NCBI GenBank assembly: GCA_013396995.1
Contig: VWZP01002541.1
Coordinates: forward strand, 386,088-450,087
Direction of reading: 5' to 3'
DNA length: 64,000 nucleotides
From: Dicaeum eximium
Taxonomy: Eukaryota; Chordata; Aves; Passeriformes; Dicaeidae
Positions 36,781-49,600 of the stretch are shown piece by piece. The first letter of the stretch is position 1. Each line of letters begins with the position of its first letter. Both the position numbers and the translations under genes were made by a program. The notes beneath the pieces are model-generated. The model was not told the DNA's origin. It searched no databases and saw only the letters and a program-made list of their open reading frames with translations.

Positions 36781-39700
36781 AAAATCCTCCAGGTACGTAA
36801 AAGAGAACTTTGCAGTTGTGTGATCTCTGTTTCCCTGATGTGATCCATTTGGAGTGTTTACAAATGTGCTGTGGCTGTGAAGAATAACAATGGGCTCAGT
36901 TTGGAGTGAGAAATAGCTCAGTGAGGTGTCAGGGGAAAAAAATCCAGTGGCAACTGTAACAAGGACTTGGGACGACTCTAGACACTTCCATTGCTGGAGA
37001 TCTAAACTTGAGGTGAGCACCTCCTCAAGACTGCCCACATCCCCAGCAGGTGTGTGGCAGTAGTCACACGCTGCTGCCTCGCAGCACCTTCCGCTTCCCT
37101 CCACCACAGCCTTTCTGCACGGGGGTCAAAGGAAGAAGGACAAGCACTGCTGACTAGTAGGAATTTTTGTTTGTTTGTTTGTGAGACCATTGAGAGGTCA
37201 GACATGATGCTCACCAGAAAAGTGGAAGACTGTAGCCAGGCTTTGTCTTCTTATGCCACCACCAGAGCTTGTTTTTCTAAAATTCTGTCCATGAAAACCA
37301 AGGTCACTCAAGACTTGGGATTTAAGCAACTTCTTCCAACTTCTGTTCTAGCACAGAATCTAGCAGATTTCCTTTAAATAATGTTAATACTTTTCCGCTA
37401 CCAAGATACATTTTCTTTCCTGGGCAGTTTTGAGCTGTAGTTCAGCAGTGCTTTTGCACTGTAACTTTGTGTTCAGTCCTAGAGACAGTCTGTGCTGTAG
37501 GTTCTACACTCTAACTTGAACCTAAATGTGTCCAATCTGAGCCTACTTTGAATGTCTTTGCTTGTCTCTGCTGATGGCATGGGCAGAACACTATGGAAAG
37601 GAGTTGTTTGGAGCAGGTGAGACAGGGAGGGCAATATTCCCTTACCATGCTGAGGATGAAGTCCAATGCCAAGAGGATCCTGACAACCATAACCAAGTGA
37701 GTAGAATATGACTGAGATGCTGTGAAGTGCTCTCATTTAAGCTGTTTAGTTCTAGAGGAAAGACCAACAGATGCTGTTCTTCAATGTCCTCTTGTAAATG
37801 TAGATGTTTGGACTATATTGCTCTCAACTTTATAGTTCTCAGTGTTTGAACTAATTTTAAAAAATGGAAGGGGTTTCAGGAAAGATTTTGCAATGTGACC
37901 TCTTTGTGAGATGATGGGGTCTGAAAACAACAGGAACAGTGAAGAGTTCTCCTTTAGGCAGACCCAACAGTAAGATTTTAGTGCAGCTTATGAAAAACAG
38001 GCATCAGAAAACTGGTCAGTTTAAATGTCACAGCAGTGCTACTGCTGAATGAGTTGCTCCTGCTAACACAGCTTGAAAGGGTGAAGTTGATAAAAGCAGG
38101 ATTTCACATGTAGGCTGTCCAGAATGAGTTGGCTTCTGTAAGCCATAAGGTTTGTTGTCATTGTTGTGAGTAAAGTGGGGTTTTGGTAAAAAATCTTCGG
38201 CATGCAGCACCTTTAGTCTGTGCTGGCTTTGGTGACACTGAGCCCAGAACAGTTCCCAACACACTTGGAGAGCTCAGCAGCTTGGCTCCTGTGAAGGGGC
38301 CTGGGCTGCTTTGTCATCCAAGGCATTCCACAGGGACAGCATTGTAGGCTTTACTGAACTGGTGCCAAATCAGCCACAGACCATCATCTTTCATGTCAGG
38401 ACATGAAAAATCATTGAAACAAGGTTGGTTTTGACTGCATCTGGCCCTCATGTGAACTTGGCTTTGATGTGGTCTCTTTCTTTAAAGGGCTGGTGAATTG
38501 AATTTTTGTTTGGATGTCAGAACTGTCCTTTTCATAATTTCCTTGCTGTTGCTGTTGGCACAGCAGGACTGTGGTACTGTAAACCACCCATTGCTATCCT
38601 GGGCTTCTGGCACCAATGTCTTTTGACAATTTCACAAGTCTTTCCAATTTTGCCCCTTTCACACTTCTCTTAGCAGGAGACAGGTACCAGAGTTTAGGCT
38701 GTCCCTCCAGCAGAAGAAATACACAAGTAAAGGCAGGACTTAGCACTTTTACTGATTCCTACAGTATGCTCCAATTGGAGCAAGGTGACTTATATTGCCT
38801 AAGTGGTTTTGGCTTTGGTTTAGGTCCATGAATAAATCAGCAGCCCCTGGCTCCAGAAGTGGCACTCAGGACTCCCTGGAGGCCTTGTGCCAGGAGCAGG
38901 GGCAGGTTGGGCTTTTCTTCCCCCTCCTCTCCAGGTCTGGCAGTACCGAGTGCAACTGTGGGGCCCAGCCTTCCATGCTCTGCAGTCTCCCTTCTCAGCA
39001 CTGACCAGCAGCCGGAACACTGACAGCTCCTGTGCTCTGGCCCTTGTATAAGTTTAATCAGTAGAAATGCTGAAGTCTCCTGAACCTCTTCACCTCAAAC
39101 CATAAAACATCATCAACTACCCCCAAAATGTCAGGAGGTTTTTCTAGTCCTGGGAGGGTGGGAGCAAGTTATGCCCCCTTGTTGAGCCAGGTGATGTTTG
39201 TTTCTCTACTGTTAGTTCTGAGCTTGTTCATTTACCAGTATTCTTTCAGGACTCCAGTTGTCCCCACTGGGAAATAAAACAAAAATATTCAATACATGGG
39301 CGTTGGAACAACATTCAGATGGCACAGGCCCACAGCAATCGTCCTGCTGCTTGTCCCAGAAGCTGCTTTGAGGCTGCCCCTGACTAGAGAGGGCTAAAAA
39401 TTGTGAGGAAGCCATAATGCATCTCTTGTCTGTCACCCCCTGACGAGCACCACCGCTCACATTTTATCTTCAAGTGACCACAGAGGAAGGGTCGAGTTCT
39501 CTTTGCTTCCTGGGAAATAAAACAGGAGTTCAGCTATTTACCAACCTTCCCATGGACAGTGAACAACACTCATGAAAAAGAGCACTATGCTGGTTTTACA
39601 GAAAATACAGTTCAAAGGTTACAGCAACAACCTTGGCCTTGCTCCACTCACCCAGGCACAGTGCACATAAGGAACCGTCCCCTCCCCACTGAGCTCTCAC

Positions 39701-40029
39701 CAAGTTACACCAGAGCAAACTGGAGCTGCAGGACAACAGCCACTGCTCCCTGATTCCAGTCATTCCTCTTTGAAGGCTGAAAGCAAAATCTGACATCAGA
39801 CACAGGGCTGCAACAGGCATTTCCATCCACTAAGCAGAAATACCCCTGGACAGTTTTTCAGCTACATCAGTGTCTCTTGAAAGCAAAAATTTACATGAAA
39901 AACAGTTTTTGAAACTTCTCATAGTAAAATTTAGTAGCCATGTGCAAACCAAACCCTTCCTCTCATGTGATGTTAACAGAAATATTCCTTTCTTCTACAA
40001 GAGTCACATTCACACAAGTCATATACAAT

Positions 40030-41605
40030 GATAAACATTATTAAAGTTTATTAACAAAAGCTTTGTACATATCTTTTCATACACTTGGAATTTTACATCT
40101 AGTCAAAATAACAGCACATTTCCATCTTACCTTTTGTACAAATTGTTACAGAATATCCACCAGTGGAGCGAGTAAGTAAAATAAACCACTGGTTTACTTT
40201 TGTAAAGTATCTACAAAAGTGATTTGTGACATTTTTAAAAAATTCCCCAGAACATATAAAAATAAATTATTTTTTACTTTTTCAATTAAATCTACTAATT
40301 AGAAATATTACAAATCAAAATATCAATGTTTTCTTATGAATTCTTCACAATACAAAACAGATTCACAAAACTTTATTTACAGAAATGAGGTAAGAACTGT
40401 GCAATGTTTAACTAAGAAACATATTGCAGAATTAACATGTTCTTCCAAATAAGTACACAGTGGAGGTCTAATTACAGCTGGGTCTTTTCTGCTAATAATT
40501 CCCACCTCCCTCTTGATTAGTGGTCATTACCCCCATTTAAACTGCCCTTCACCACCCTGCATAGACTCACCACGAGATCAGCAACTGCCGGAAGTGTTGT
40601 AGCACAAGTTCACCCGTTTCAACCACTGGGAAATTTTAGTGGGAAATGGTAACTCACTTTTTTGGTAATTTATTAGTGAAAAGTGACCCAGGTAACAATC
40701 TGCCTGAGCTCTCTACAGTGGTATAAACACCTCTAGGAAAGGCAGAACAAGGCTGCTGGTGCAAGACAGAATATTCCCGCTGCTAACAAGGACACGTCTA
40801 GTGCATGATCAGCTGTTTGCAGCCATTTCGACAATATGGAGGTAGCAACAGGCACTTGGTTTAGGCCAAACACTACACAAACTTCTTCCAGTGTGGCCTT
40901 CTCATCTGGTAAGAAAACTTTATCACTGGAACCAAACTGGTTCCATTAAAAACCTCAGAACTCTAAAACCTACACCAAAATTAATAAACTTTGGATTCCA
41001 TACCATAATTCTTATTCAAGAAAAACTCCAACTATACAACAATAGGAATTTAAAGGAATAAAAAGTTCAGAAGTCAATTCCCTTATGAGTCAGGTTTCAA
41101 AACAGGTGTGTAAAAAAAAAGAAACAATGAACAGCAAGTCCCAGCTGCCATTACAAGCTCAGTCTAAAAGGATCTATTGTAACTGCAGCAGCAGATCAGA
41201 TGGGCTGGGGTTGGGCTGGTAAAACTACTGCTCTGAAACCAAAGCAATGCATCACTGCAAACAGTTCATAGCCTTTAAATCTGTGAGATTAGGACTGAAG
41301 AGTAAAGTGTATGTTCTTCTGTGGTTGAATTTGTACTTAGTACCATCATATTGACAAAATAATTATGATTTGCAGAGTTTTATCTACTTCACAGTCTGAG
41401 ACATTAAAAAGTATATCCATTTTAGTGCAACAAGAAAGCAAATGAAAGCCTACCAAAAATATTCATATGAAAATTATTAACCTCTTGCTGTGCAGTAAGA
41501 GTTCCTTGTTGCTCTTTTTCAATCTGCAGAAAGGGAACCCGGGGTTTGCAGCCACGTGAAGTGCTATAACAGCAGGACGTGCAGGGCTCAAGTGTCATTC
41601 AAATG
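40030..41605 (-). other. MLLT10: MLLT10 3' UTR
   Basis: Untranslated sequence on the - strand from the TGA at 41606-41608 to an inferred cleavage site near 40030, about 1.6 kb. It is AT-rich. Further TTTATT (AATAAA on the - strand) hexamers, for example at 40372-40377, could serve as more proximal sites. Confidence 0.65.
40047..40052 (-). promoter_or_regulatory. MLLT10: MLLT10 polyadenylation signal AATAAA
   Basis: A canonical hexamer on the - strand. It is followed about 30-45 nt downstream by 'gacttgtgtgaatgtgac' (GU-rich on the - strand, about 40002-40019), as expected for a cleavage and polyadenylation site. It is the most distal good candidate before unrelated sequence. Confidence 0.6.
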
Positions 41606-41650
41606 TCAACTCTTCTCTGATGCAACTGGTCCAGTTTTATCATTGAGCCT
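41606..41650 (-). CDS. MLLT10: MLLT10 last coding exon
   Basis: A 45-nt coding exon after a 'ctcttacacag' acceptor on the - strand. It encodes RLNDKTGPVASEKS and TGA. Human AF10 ends with a near-identical RLSDKTGPVAQEKS as I recall, so this short exon is secure despite its size. It joins in phase 0 to the preceding exon across an intron that contains the assembly gap. Confidence 0.95.
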   Translation of the reverse strand, partial: RLNDKTGPVASEKS

Positions 41651-43653
41651 CTGTGTAAGAGAAAATACTTCTAAAAATCAGATTATAACATACAGAGCTA
41701 AGTAAAATTCAATTCATAAAGATGAAAAAGCAGTTGAGGTACATTCACTAGAGCCATCTAAATAGTAACTTCTGCATTGTAGAAAATAATCATGTACTGC
41801 AGAATAAAAAGTGGGAAAGAATAATTAAAGGAGCAGTCCTGTATTGAAGCAACTAATGCTAAGGTCATGACAGACAGCATTAGAAAACACCAACTCTCCT
41901 TCTACTTTCGCTCCAACAAGAGTGGCTGTTCCTGGCCACGGGTCTCTAAAACTGCAAGATGGTCAAGAGAAACAGCAGGTGACCTCTGCTACATTTGCCC
42001 ACTGCAGAGGGCTGAAACCTACACATCTCCATCAGAACAAATACTATTTCCAATTTGCCCCATCACAATTCTTTCATATATTGCTACAAAGACATTTCCT
42101 GCAAGTACTGAACAGGACTGAGCAAAAATCTTATCTCACTCACTGGGCATTCAGAAATGCCTGAAAACCTGTTTCAACTGCAAATGAGATTAAAACAGTC
42201 AAACTCTGATAGAGAATTTGTTAAAAACAGTTCAACAACCTATGCAACTTGTCTCAATTCTAGCCTTAAAAAAATATAAAACCAATTTCAAAAGAAAATT
42301 TTGGTAAAGGCTTTTGTTCAAAAGATATTCTGAGATTTCTTAGAATTACTTACAGCTAACTGTTAACAAAAAAACTGCAATGGCATATTTGTAAAAATAC
42401 ACTGCACTGTACAGGCCTAGTAATGGCCATTAAAAAAATCAAAATAAGATCACATAGAATATTTTGCTTGGATGTACACCAAATATAGGATCTCAATTCC
42501 ATTCACTACTAATTTTTGGAAAATGAGGGGAGATCAGTTTTAAACCTATGAGAACGAACTGTGACCATTTCTGAATGAAGGCAAGGCCTGGAGGCAAGCC
42601 CTGTGCCAGCACGTTTGCTGTGACAGTCAGTGACCCTGACAGCAGGGCCTGACCACAGTGACCATTCACAGCCACAACATCACAACTGCCCGAACCCTAA
42701 AGCACAAAGCTGAACAAAAGTAAGTGCTCACAATTTTGAATGGAAGGGAGCTGTTTTGTTTCCAGGAAAAATCATCTTGAAAATTCATTATTTATGTGGT
42801 TTGTGTCTGGAAGTGTGTACTACCTGGAAGTACCACAGAAGCCCAGCCCAAGTCTTCCACCACAGTGCTCCTGAAGTAGCTGGAGACTTTGGGAGTGAGG
42901 AGCAGAGAGGGGACTCATATTTGGCCCCAACTCCCCCCACCTGCTCTTACAGACAAGCAGCTCTTTTTTTCTCTACCACTACCGCTTACTGTCTTCTCCA
43001 AGGAATGCTGGAACTTTGTCTTCCTGCTCTATTCCTCCTTTGTTTTTCCAAGTTTCATATGCTCCTTCCTTTATCCTCTCATCTTAATTGTAGGACCCTT
43101 ACAGAATGCAGCCTGTTCTCTGATTTCTTTAAGAAAGAATTCTTGTCTTGGGGATGGAGATTATGGGCAAATATGGAAGATAATGGAACATCTTTGCCAG
43201 AAAAATGTGTCTTGTTTCTTTATTTGTCTAGGAAAGGTTTTACTACTCTATGAAGCAGAAGAGCTGCTCAGCCTCCCAATGCACAGCCTCACTTTCCCAG
43301 GCCAGCACCAAGATGCACACAGCACATTCTCCTAACACAGATTCCACCTTCCCAGCAACGGGCCCCTCACCTCTCAAACCATCAGCTAATCCCCACAGCT
43401 CCACAGGGCCTGAGGCCTGGCCAAGGCAAACTCACCAGTAAGGTGGTAAAAGGCATGATCCACAAAAAGTGGACACAATGCTGGGGACAAAGTAGGGTGA
43501 GGAGGACTAGGGCTGCATTTGTAAGTACAAGAGGAAGGCAAGGGTCACTAGATTGGTGTCCTGATCCAGGGAAGCAACAGTGTGCAGCACACATGCTTGG
43601 TGTGACTACAAGTTCACAGAGTTCTGAGCCTCATTTAAGCGCAGCCCATGGCT

Positions 43654-43693
<40 letters not shown>

Positions 43694-46600
43694 NNNNNNN
43701 NNNNNNNNNNNNNNNNNNNNNNNNNNNNNNNNNNNNNNNNNNNNNNNNNNNNNNNNTTAGTTACCTCCTGGAGGTACTGCATGGCAAGTGAGGTGAGAAG
43801 TATACTTACTGTCACCTTCTGAGCTGCGTTATCTCCATGGATTGTAAGGAATGGGTTGGTACCAGCTGCATTAAGTGGTGAGGCCTGTGTGCCTGAAAGT
43901 AAGTTGTTTATGGGTATCTGTGCTCCTCCAGTAATCTGCAATTGCTGTACTTCAGACTGATGGTGTTGGTGATGGTGATGTTGCTGCTGTACTAATTGAT
44001 ACAAAAGGGCCTGATGCTGTTCCTTGAATAATGTGGAGAGAGGGAGGAGGAAGGAAAAGAAAAGATCAATAATTAGTTGCTGAAAAATAGCTCCTCCCTG
44101 GGTTCCTGTTTATCCAGATCTTCAGTCAATGCAGCCCTTAAACTAATCTCAGCTAATTTAGGTTACTCTAATGAAGTTCCATGAGACTGTGGGAAAGTTC
44201 CTGTCAGACTTCCTGGAATCAGTAGCTCAGCAGAACTTCAGCTAAGCCTACTTCATCAGGCCTCTGTCAGAACAAACATACCTGAGAAGACTGTGTACTA
44301 AAACTATACAATTAACAATACAAATAGTTAAACCAGTTACCTAATGCTCTATATGAATACTGCAAGCAGAGCAGAGACAGTTTGCGAGATGATATCCAAA
44401 AATCTTCTGCCAGTGTTCCAGGGAAATCAGACAGGTCACAACACTGTTAGAACCCACACATGCTCTCAAGCTCTGCTGCCCATAGCTGATGCTGAGAGAG
44501 ACAAGCCTCCATGTCCACACAGGACAAAATGGAACTGAAGGCACTAGGGAATGATTATTCTAGCCATACACACAGCCCAGTAATATCCTAACATTTTACA
44601 TTACTATCACCCAAAAAGGCTGAAACAACTGAAAGACTAAAATATTATCAAAGCCTTTCAAGTTAACTGCATTACTACTATTTCTATTAAGCTGAGGAGT
44701 CTATCCATGCCTTAGAATACAATAGAGGAATAAATCATGATTAACTGAAAAACTTACTGATGTGAGTTGCTGGGTACTTAGTAATTGCTGAAATTGCTGG
44801 TGCTGTTGATGGAGTAATAGTTGTCTCTGTTGGTCAGAAAGCAATCCTAGTCCCGAGGCACTGTAGGGTTTGACAGGATAATACTGTGGTTTATATGGAA
44901 GTATGGGAACTTCTTACTTCAGCTTTCCATTAAAGAAAAGATGTACACAAGCAGACAGACCCTACTTAGCATTTGATTTCGTACTGCAAATATTGTCCAA
45001 CTGTCCAGCTGCAATTTCTGACACCACCCCCAAGTCTCATTTATGCCAAGCAACAGCAACATCTTGCCTGTAACATGTCTGCTCCATGTATGTTATTTGA
45101 AACTCAGATAATAATTACCAATTATAAAGTACTTTTCAAATACTTTATACAGAAAGGCCAGATTTTGTATTACAAGACAGCTCGTACCAAACTTTAACAC
45201 CTAGTTACCAAGCATTTACTTTACCCTGGTTTCCTTCTAATTCCCATCTTTTGTGTCATTCAAACTACTCATATTGCCCACACCTTTTCTGTAATTCAGC
45301 AAACACCCTCAGCCTTGCAAGGGGCCAAGGGATGTTACCATGGAATGAAGCTGCCTCTGCTTTTGCCAACCAGTCTCTATTTTCATGCCTACATAAAACT
45401 GCAAATATTTAGGAAACTGAGCAGGGAATAGATCCAGCTGACAACTAGGCTGTAAATAAAGGGTTTCTTCAGCTACACCAGTTTACTGGAAGACCAACAG
45501 CATGAACAAGAGTGTGCTGGGACTAGAAGACCAGGAAGACAGCTGGATTTACCCTTTCAGTACAGTCTTAGCTTCTGGTAGTTTTAAACACCCATTTACG
45601 TGTTGTTTCATTATAGGTTTATCCTGCTGTTGAAAAATTAAGTTAATTTCCCTTTCAGCTGTAGACTTCTGTCCCTTCCTCTCATTGGGTCTTGCATGAT
45701 GGGCTGCAACCTGTGGGAACTGAGCTGAAACTTTAACCAATACAAAAACACACTGACAGATTCCCTATTAATGTAGATGAGGTCACTGTGTGATGCAGAA
45801 GTTCTAGTAAGAAGGTGTGCATAGGATGACAGGATTGCTTGTTGGGATTGGTAGTAAGGAATTATTCACTTAGATCAGTCACAAATCCACACCCTTAGGC
45901 TACAATCATGTAGCTCCTCAGGGCAATAATATTTATCTTGCATTTTTACAGCAGCCAGCAAACTGTAGCCAAACTCTGCTGTAATTTGACTTTGTATTAA
46001 CTAGCCAATATGAAAATACCCAAAGCACCACCATTCTCTCCGACTGGGAAAGGGCAAGCCACATATAAACTTTGTCTCATACTTTGTTGCATGGTCTCAG
46101 CAGTTTGGGACACACCTGGAGGGCTGCACTTACGATTTCCTACGGGGAAAGGGAAGCCTGTGTCAACTGGAAGTTTATGGGGCTGGATGGAATCCACCCA
46201 ATGCTACTGAGGGAGCTGATGAAGTGCACACAGAGATATTTTCAACCATTTTCCAGCAGCCCTGGCTGACTGGGATCATGAGATCCCAGCTGACTACAAG
46301 ATAGCAAATGCCTGTCTAGAAGAAGGGCTGGAAGGAGGACAGGTCAGGCCTTGTCAGTCTGACCTCTGTGCCAGGAATGTCATGGGGCAGATCCTCTTGA
46401 GTGCCATAACACAGCACATACAGGACAACCAGGGGATCAGGCCCAGCCAGCACAGGTTTGTGAAAGGCAGGTCCTGCCTGACTGACCTGATCTCCTGTGA
46501 CACAGGTAGGGTGGTGGGTGAGGGAAAGGCTGAAGGAAAGGCAGAGAATGCATCTACCTGGACTTAGGTAAAGCCTTTCACACACTTTCCCACAGTATTC

Positions 46601-49600
46601 TGACTAATATTATCATTATTTCCTTCTTCTCTTTTTACCTCACTTTTTCTGTATTCTTCTATACTGGAATGAATCTTCTCTGCTGTTTTTGTTCATTCTT
46701 TTATCCCATTCTTTCTTTTTCCCAGATCATGTTTTACCTTTGCACTTATTTTTTCTGCTGTGGTTCTCCCTTCTCTTTAATCACTCTGCCTGCCTCTCTT
46801 GCTCTGCACTGGCACTTGAAAGAAAATACCCTCAGTCAGCAGGTGAGATCTCAGTGTCTAGAAACAAAACCGAACTGCAGAGGACAAAATACTGCAGCTC
46901 CCAAGCTTCCCAGAAGAGACAGTTCACTGGATTTCACCACAGAGCTTTCTTTACACCAAATCAGCTTGGAATGTAAATTTAATCCTTTCTAGCTTCTCAT
47001 TAAAAGGTACATGATCAGTCTGAAACTCTCCATCCTACACTCTTCCCTGGTTGCGAGAATGTAAAGAAACAATCCTATCTCTTTCCTCAAATCACTTAAT
47101 CTCCCACTTGCTGGCAATCTGCACTAAGCCATCTTTTTTCCCAGAAAAGGATCAAGTATTCTTCTTTGCTGAATGAATGTGGCTTCTTTTACCTACAACT
47201 TGAAACTCTCTCCAACAACAGTGTGCAAATCACTGTTTTCTCACCTTGTGTGCCACAGTTAGAGTTCATATAAGGACAATATGCATACAGAAGTCTTCAT
47301 GTATTGGAGAACACTTTGCCTATTTTTCACATTAAACTGTTGGAACAGATTCTGAAGCTTGGGAAGTTACTGTAACAAGCAACTTCCAGGAACATCTGGC
47401 AAGTCTTTTGAAATTACCGAACAATACCCTGAAGTTAGAAAGTGGGGCTGAGTTCTCATGCAGCTTTCCAACATGTTGCCAATACTGATTTAAACTACCA
47501 ACCAAGCTCGACCCCAGCACACAATCTAACCAGGGTCAGAGAGCTCACATCACCAGGGCACCAAACCTTTCAGCCTGCCTGTGCTTGGTACCACTCAACC
47601 TTCCCACCAGGGCAGTTCAAAGAGCAGGGGTACCCTGGGAAATTTAACATTAAAGGAACAGTCAACCAGTTGCCACTGAATAGGAGCCTGACACGTGTCC
47701 CATAGAGTTACAGAACCAAAAATTTCAACCAGTGGAAAGTATTTTTCGTCTATTTTTCTTTCTTCCTTCAAAATCATCCCAGAGCCTCTTTGCAACTTAG
47801 TTCCCATAACAAAATGTTTTTACATTTATTTCACTAAAGCATTTGTAATGGGACAAAGAGGAATGAGGAATGCACATGTCATTACCAGAATCATATTAGC
47901 ACTAACATTACTAACTTTTCCCTTCTAAAAATACAACCAGAAATACTGAAAAGAAAATGAGGTTAATTGTGAACCTCAAAATGAAGAGGGCCTAGGAAAT
48001 AACATGGATGAACTCAAATAAAGCAGAGAATTGTGTGAGAAGTGCACTTTTAAATTTAATATAAACATTAATTTTAAATTAGTATTATTGAGGGAGCAGT
48101 GCAGAAGGAGATCATGCCATAACAGAAACAGAGAAGTGGAAGTGCTGACAGACTTGTACAGTGTAAGCTTGTTGTACCAGAAAATAGGGAGTCACTGGGG
48201 GTGTTCCAGACTCTACTAAAGGTTAGAATGAGAGCTTAAGAACACTGGCTGCAGTATTTTGCATGAATTGGAACATTGTACTACTGGGTGACACAATGAA
48301 GAGTTTCAGCACTTAAAATTGATATTTAAAAAGTAACAAAAGAACTTCTGCAATACAAAGAGAAGCAAATCATCTGTGTATAAACAAAATCATTTGAGAA
48401 AACAGTGGCATGACTGGTATTTAGCATAACTGATATATTCTGTCAGTACCTGAAGTGGAAAGCAGCATGCAACTGATTAATATGATTGATCTTGTCTAGT
48501 ATTTCTCACTCTCTCTCACACTTTTGGGGAGAGAATGCAAAATTTTTGTGGTTTTCACAAACCTCTGATGCTCAAGAAGACAAAAAGTTTTCATGAACAG
48601 AGTGTCTTTTGTTTATCCTATGAAACCTCATGTTCACAAAGAATATCAACTATGAAAAATACAGGCTCCTCAGGAAAAACATAAAAACACATGCAAACAA
48701 CAGGATACACTTGAAAGTATCAGATTTTATGAGCCTACTGAAGCAATACCACACAATGACACAGTACACAAATATTTAGGAGCTGCCAAACCAACAAGAA
48801 GCAAAGAAACTGGAAAAGGAAGCTAGGAAATTAGGGATCTCTTGCATCATTAAAATAATGTACGTCTATTTTTGATGGATAATCCACCATAATCTCCAAA
48901 AATAAACTCCACTTAAAGACAAGTAATCCACTCCCTATTTCCAGGCACTTCTTTCTACATAGAACTGGAGTTCTCCTTCCTAAGTGAAGGACAGGACAAG
49001 GGAAGGGGAGCAGTGAGAAAGAGTTGGCCCAGGCTCTGCTCTATCCCAAAATACTTCCAGACCAAGAAGACCATTCCTCCTCCAGGAAAGCAGCTGTCTC
49101 CCTTTGTTACCCATTTGCCTTGCAGCTCAAGCAGCAGCAGTTTATGCTACTGAGGGTACCTGGCTTTGGTGAAGGGCTGTTAGGAATACTCACAAATGAA
49201 TCTTTTTACATATTTAGAAATCCATAGGAACACTGCTTGAAAAGCTAATTTTGCTGGGTTTGGAGTCAGTGCAGGCAACTGAAAACCATGCAACTGTATT
49301 ACAACTCTGGTTAGTTATGCCTATTACATCTTGAATTACATGACCATATACCCTTCTCCTTCTCCCCCTCCCCCCTTCTTACTGCAACAAATGGTAGCTT
49401 TTCCAGTGCTCCTTTAATCCTGGAAGAAAAATTGGCAGGACAAAGAATATTGTTTTCTGAACTAAAAAAAGGAGCTGAAGCACATTTACATAATTACATT
49501 TGCTTGGGAATGTGACTTGATTAAAAAACAGGAATTCCCTGGGATTCCCAAAAGCTCTAGAGAAAACATCTTCTTTAACTTGACTATTTGTGCTTCCATT

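Larger units (their letters stand above)
35013..40029. other. Intergenic region between convergent DNAJC1 and MLLT10
   Basis: About 5 kb lies between the two inferred cleavage sites. It holds a decayed CR1 piece (about 36400-36600), a CT/GA near-palindrome (36752-36780) and a short (TTTG)n run (37167-37182). GC-richer patches at 37010-37140 and 38840-39060 are ones I cannot assign. Open frames of up to 114 codons on both strands have no recognisable product. Confidence 0.75.
41651..43809 (-). other. MLLT10: MLLT10 last intron (2.2 kb, contains an assembly gap)
   Basis: A phase-0 intron with a GTAAGT donor at 43804-43809 (- strand) and an ACACAG acceptor. It includes a poly-A run (43655-43693) and 63 Ns. 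Open frames of up to 165 codons on the + strand at 42756-43335 have no recognisable product. Confidence 0.85.

Noticed and set aside
36763..37214. Frames of 70-114 codons on the - strand between the two genes
   Set aside because: No similarity to known proteins and no promoter, splice or poly(A) context. The GC-richer patch may be an unrecognised repeat.
42756..43335. Overlapping + strand frames of 165 and 148 codons
   Set aside because: They are antisense to MLLT10, low in complexity and without any motif; likely chance.
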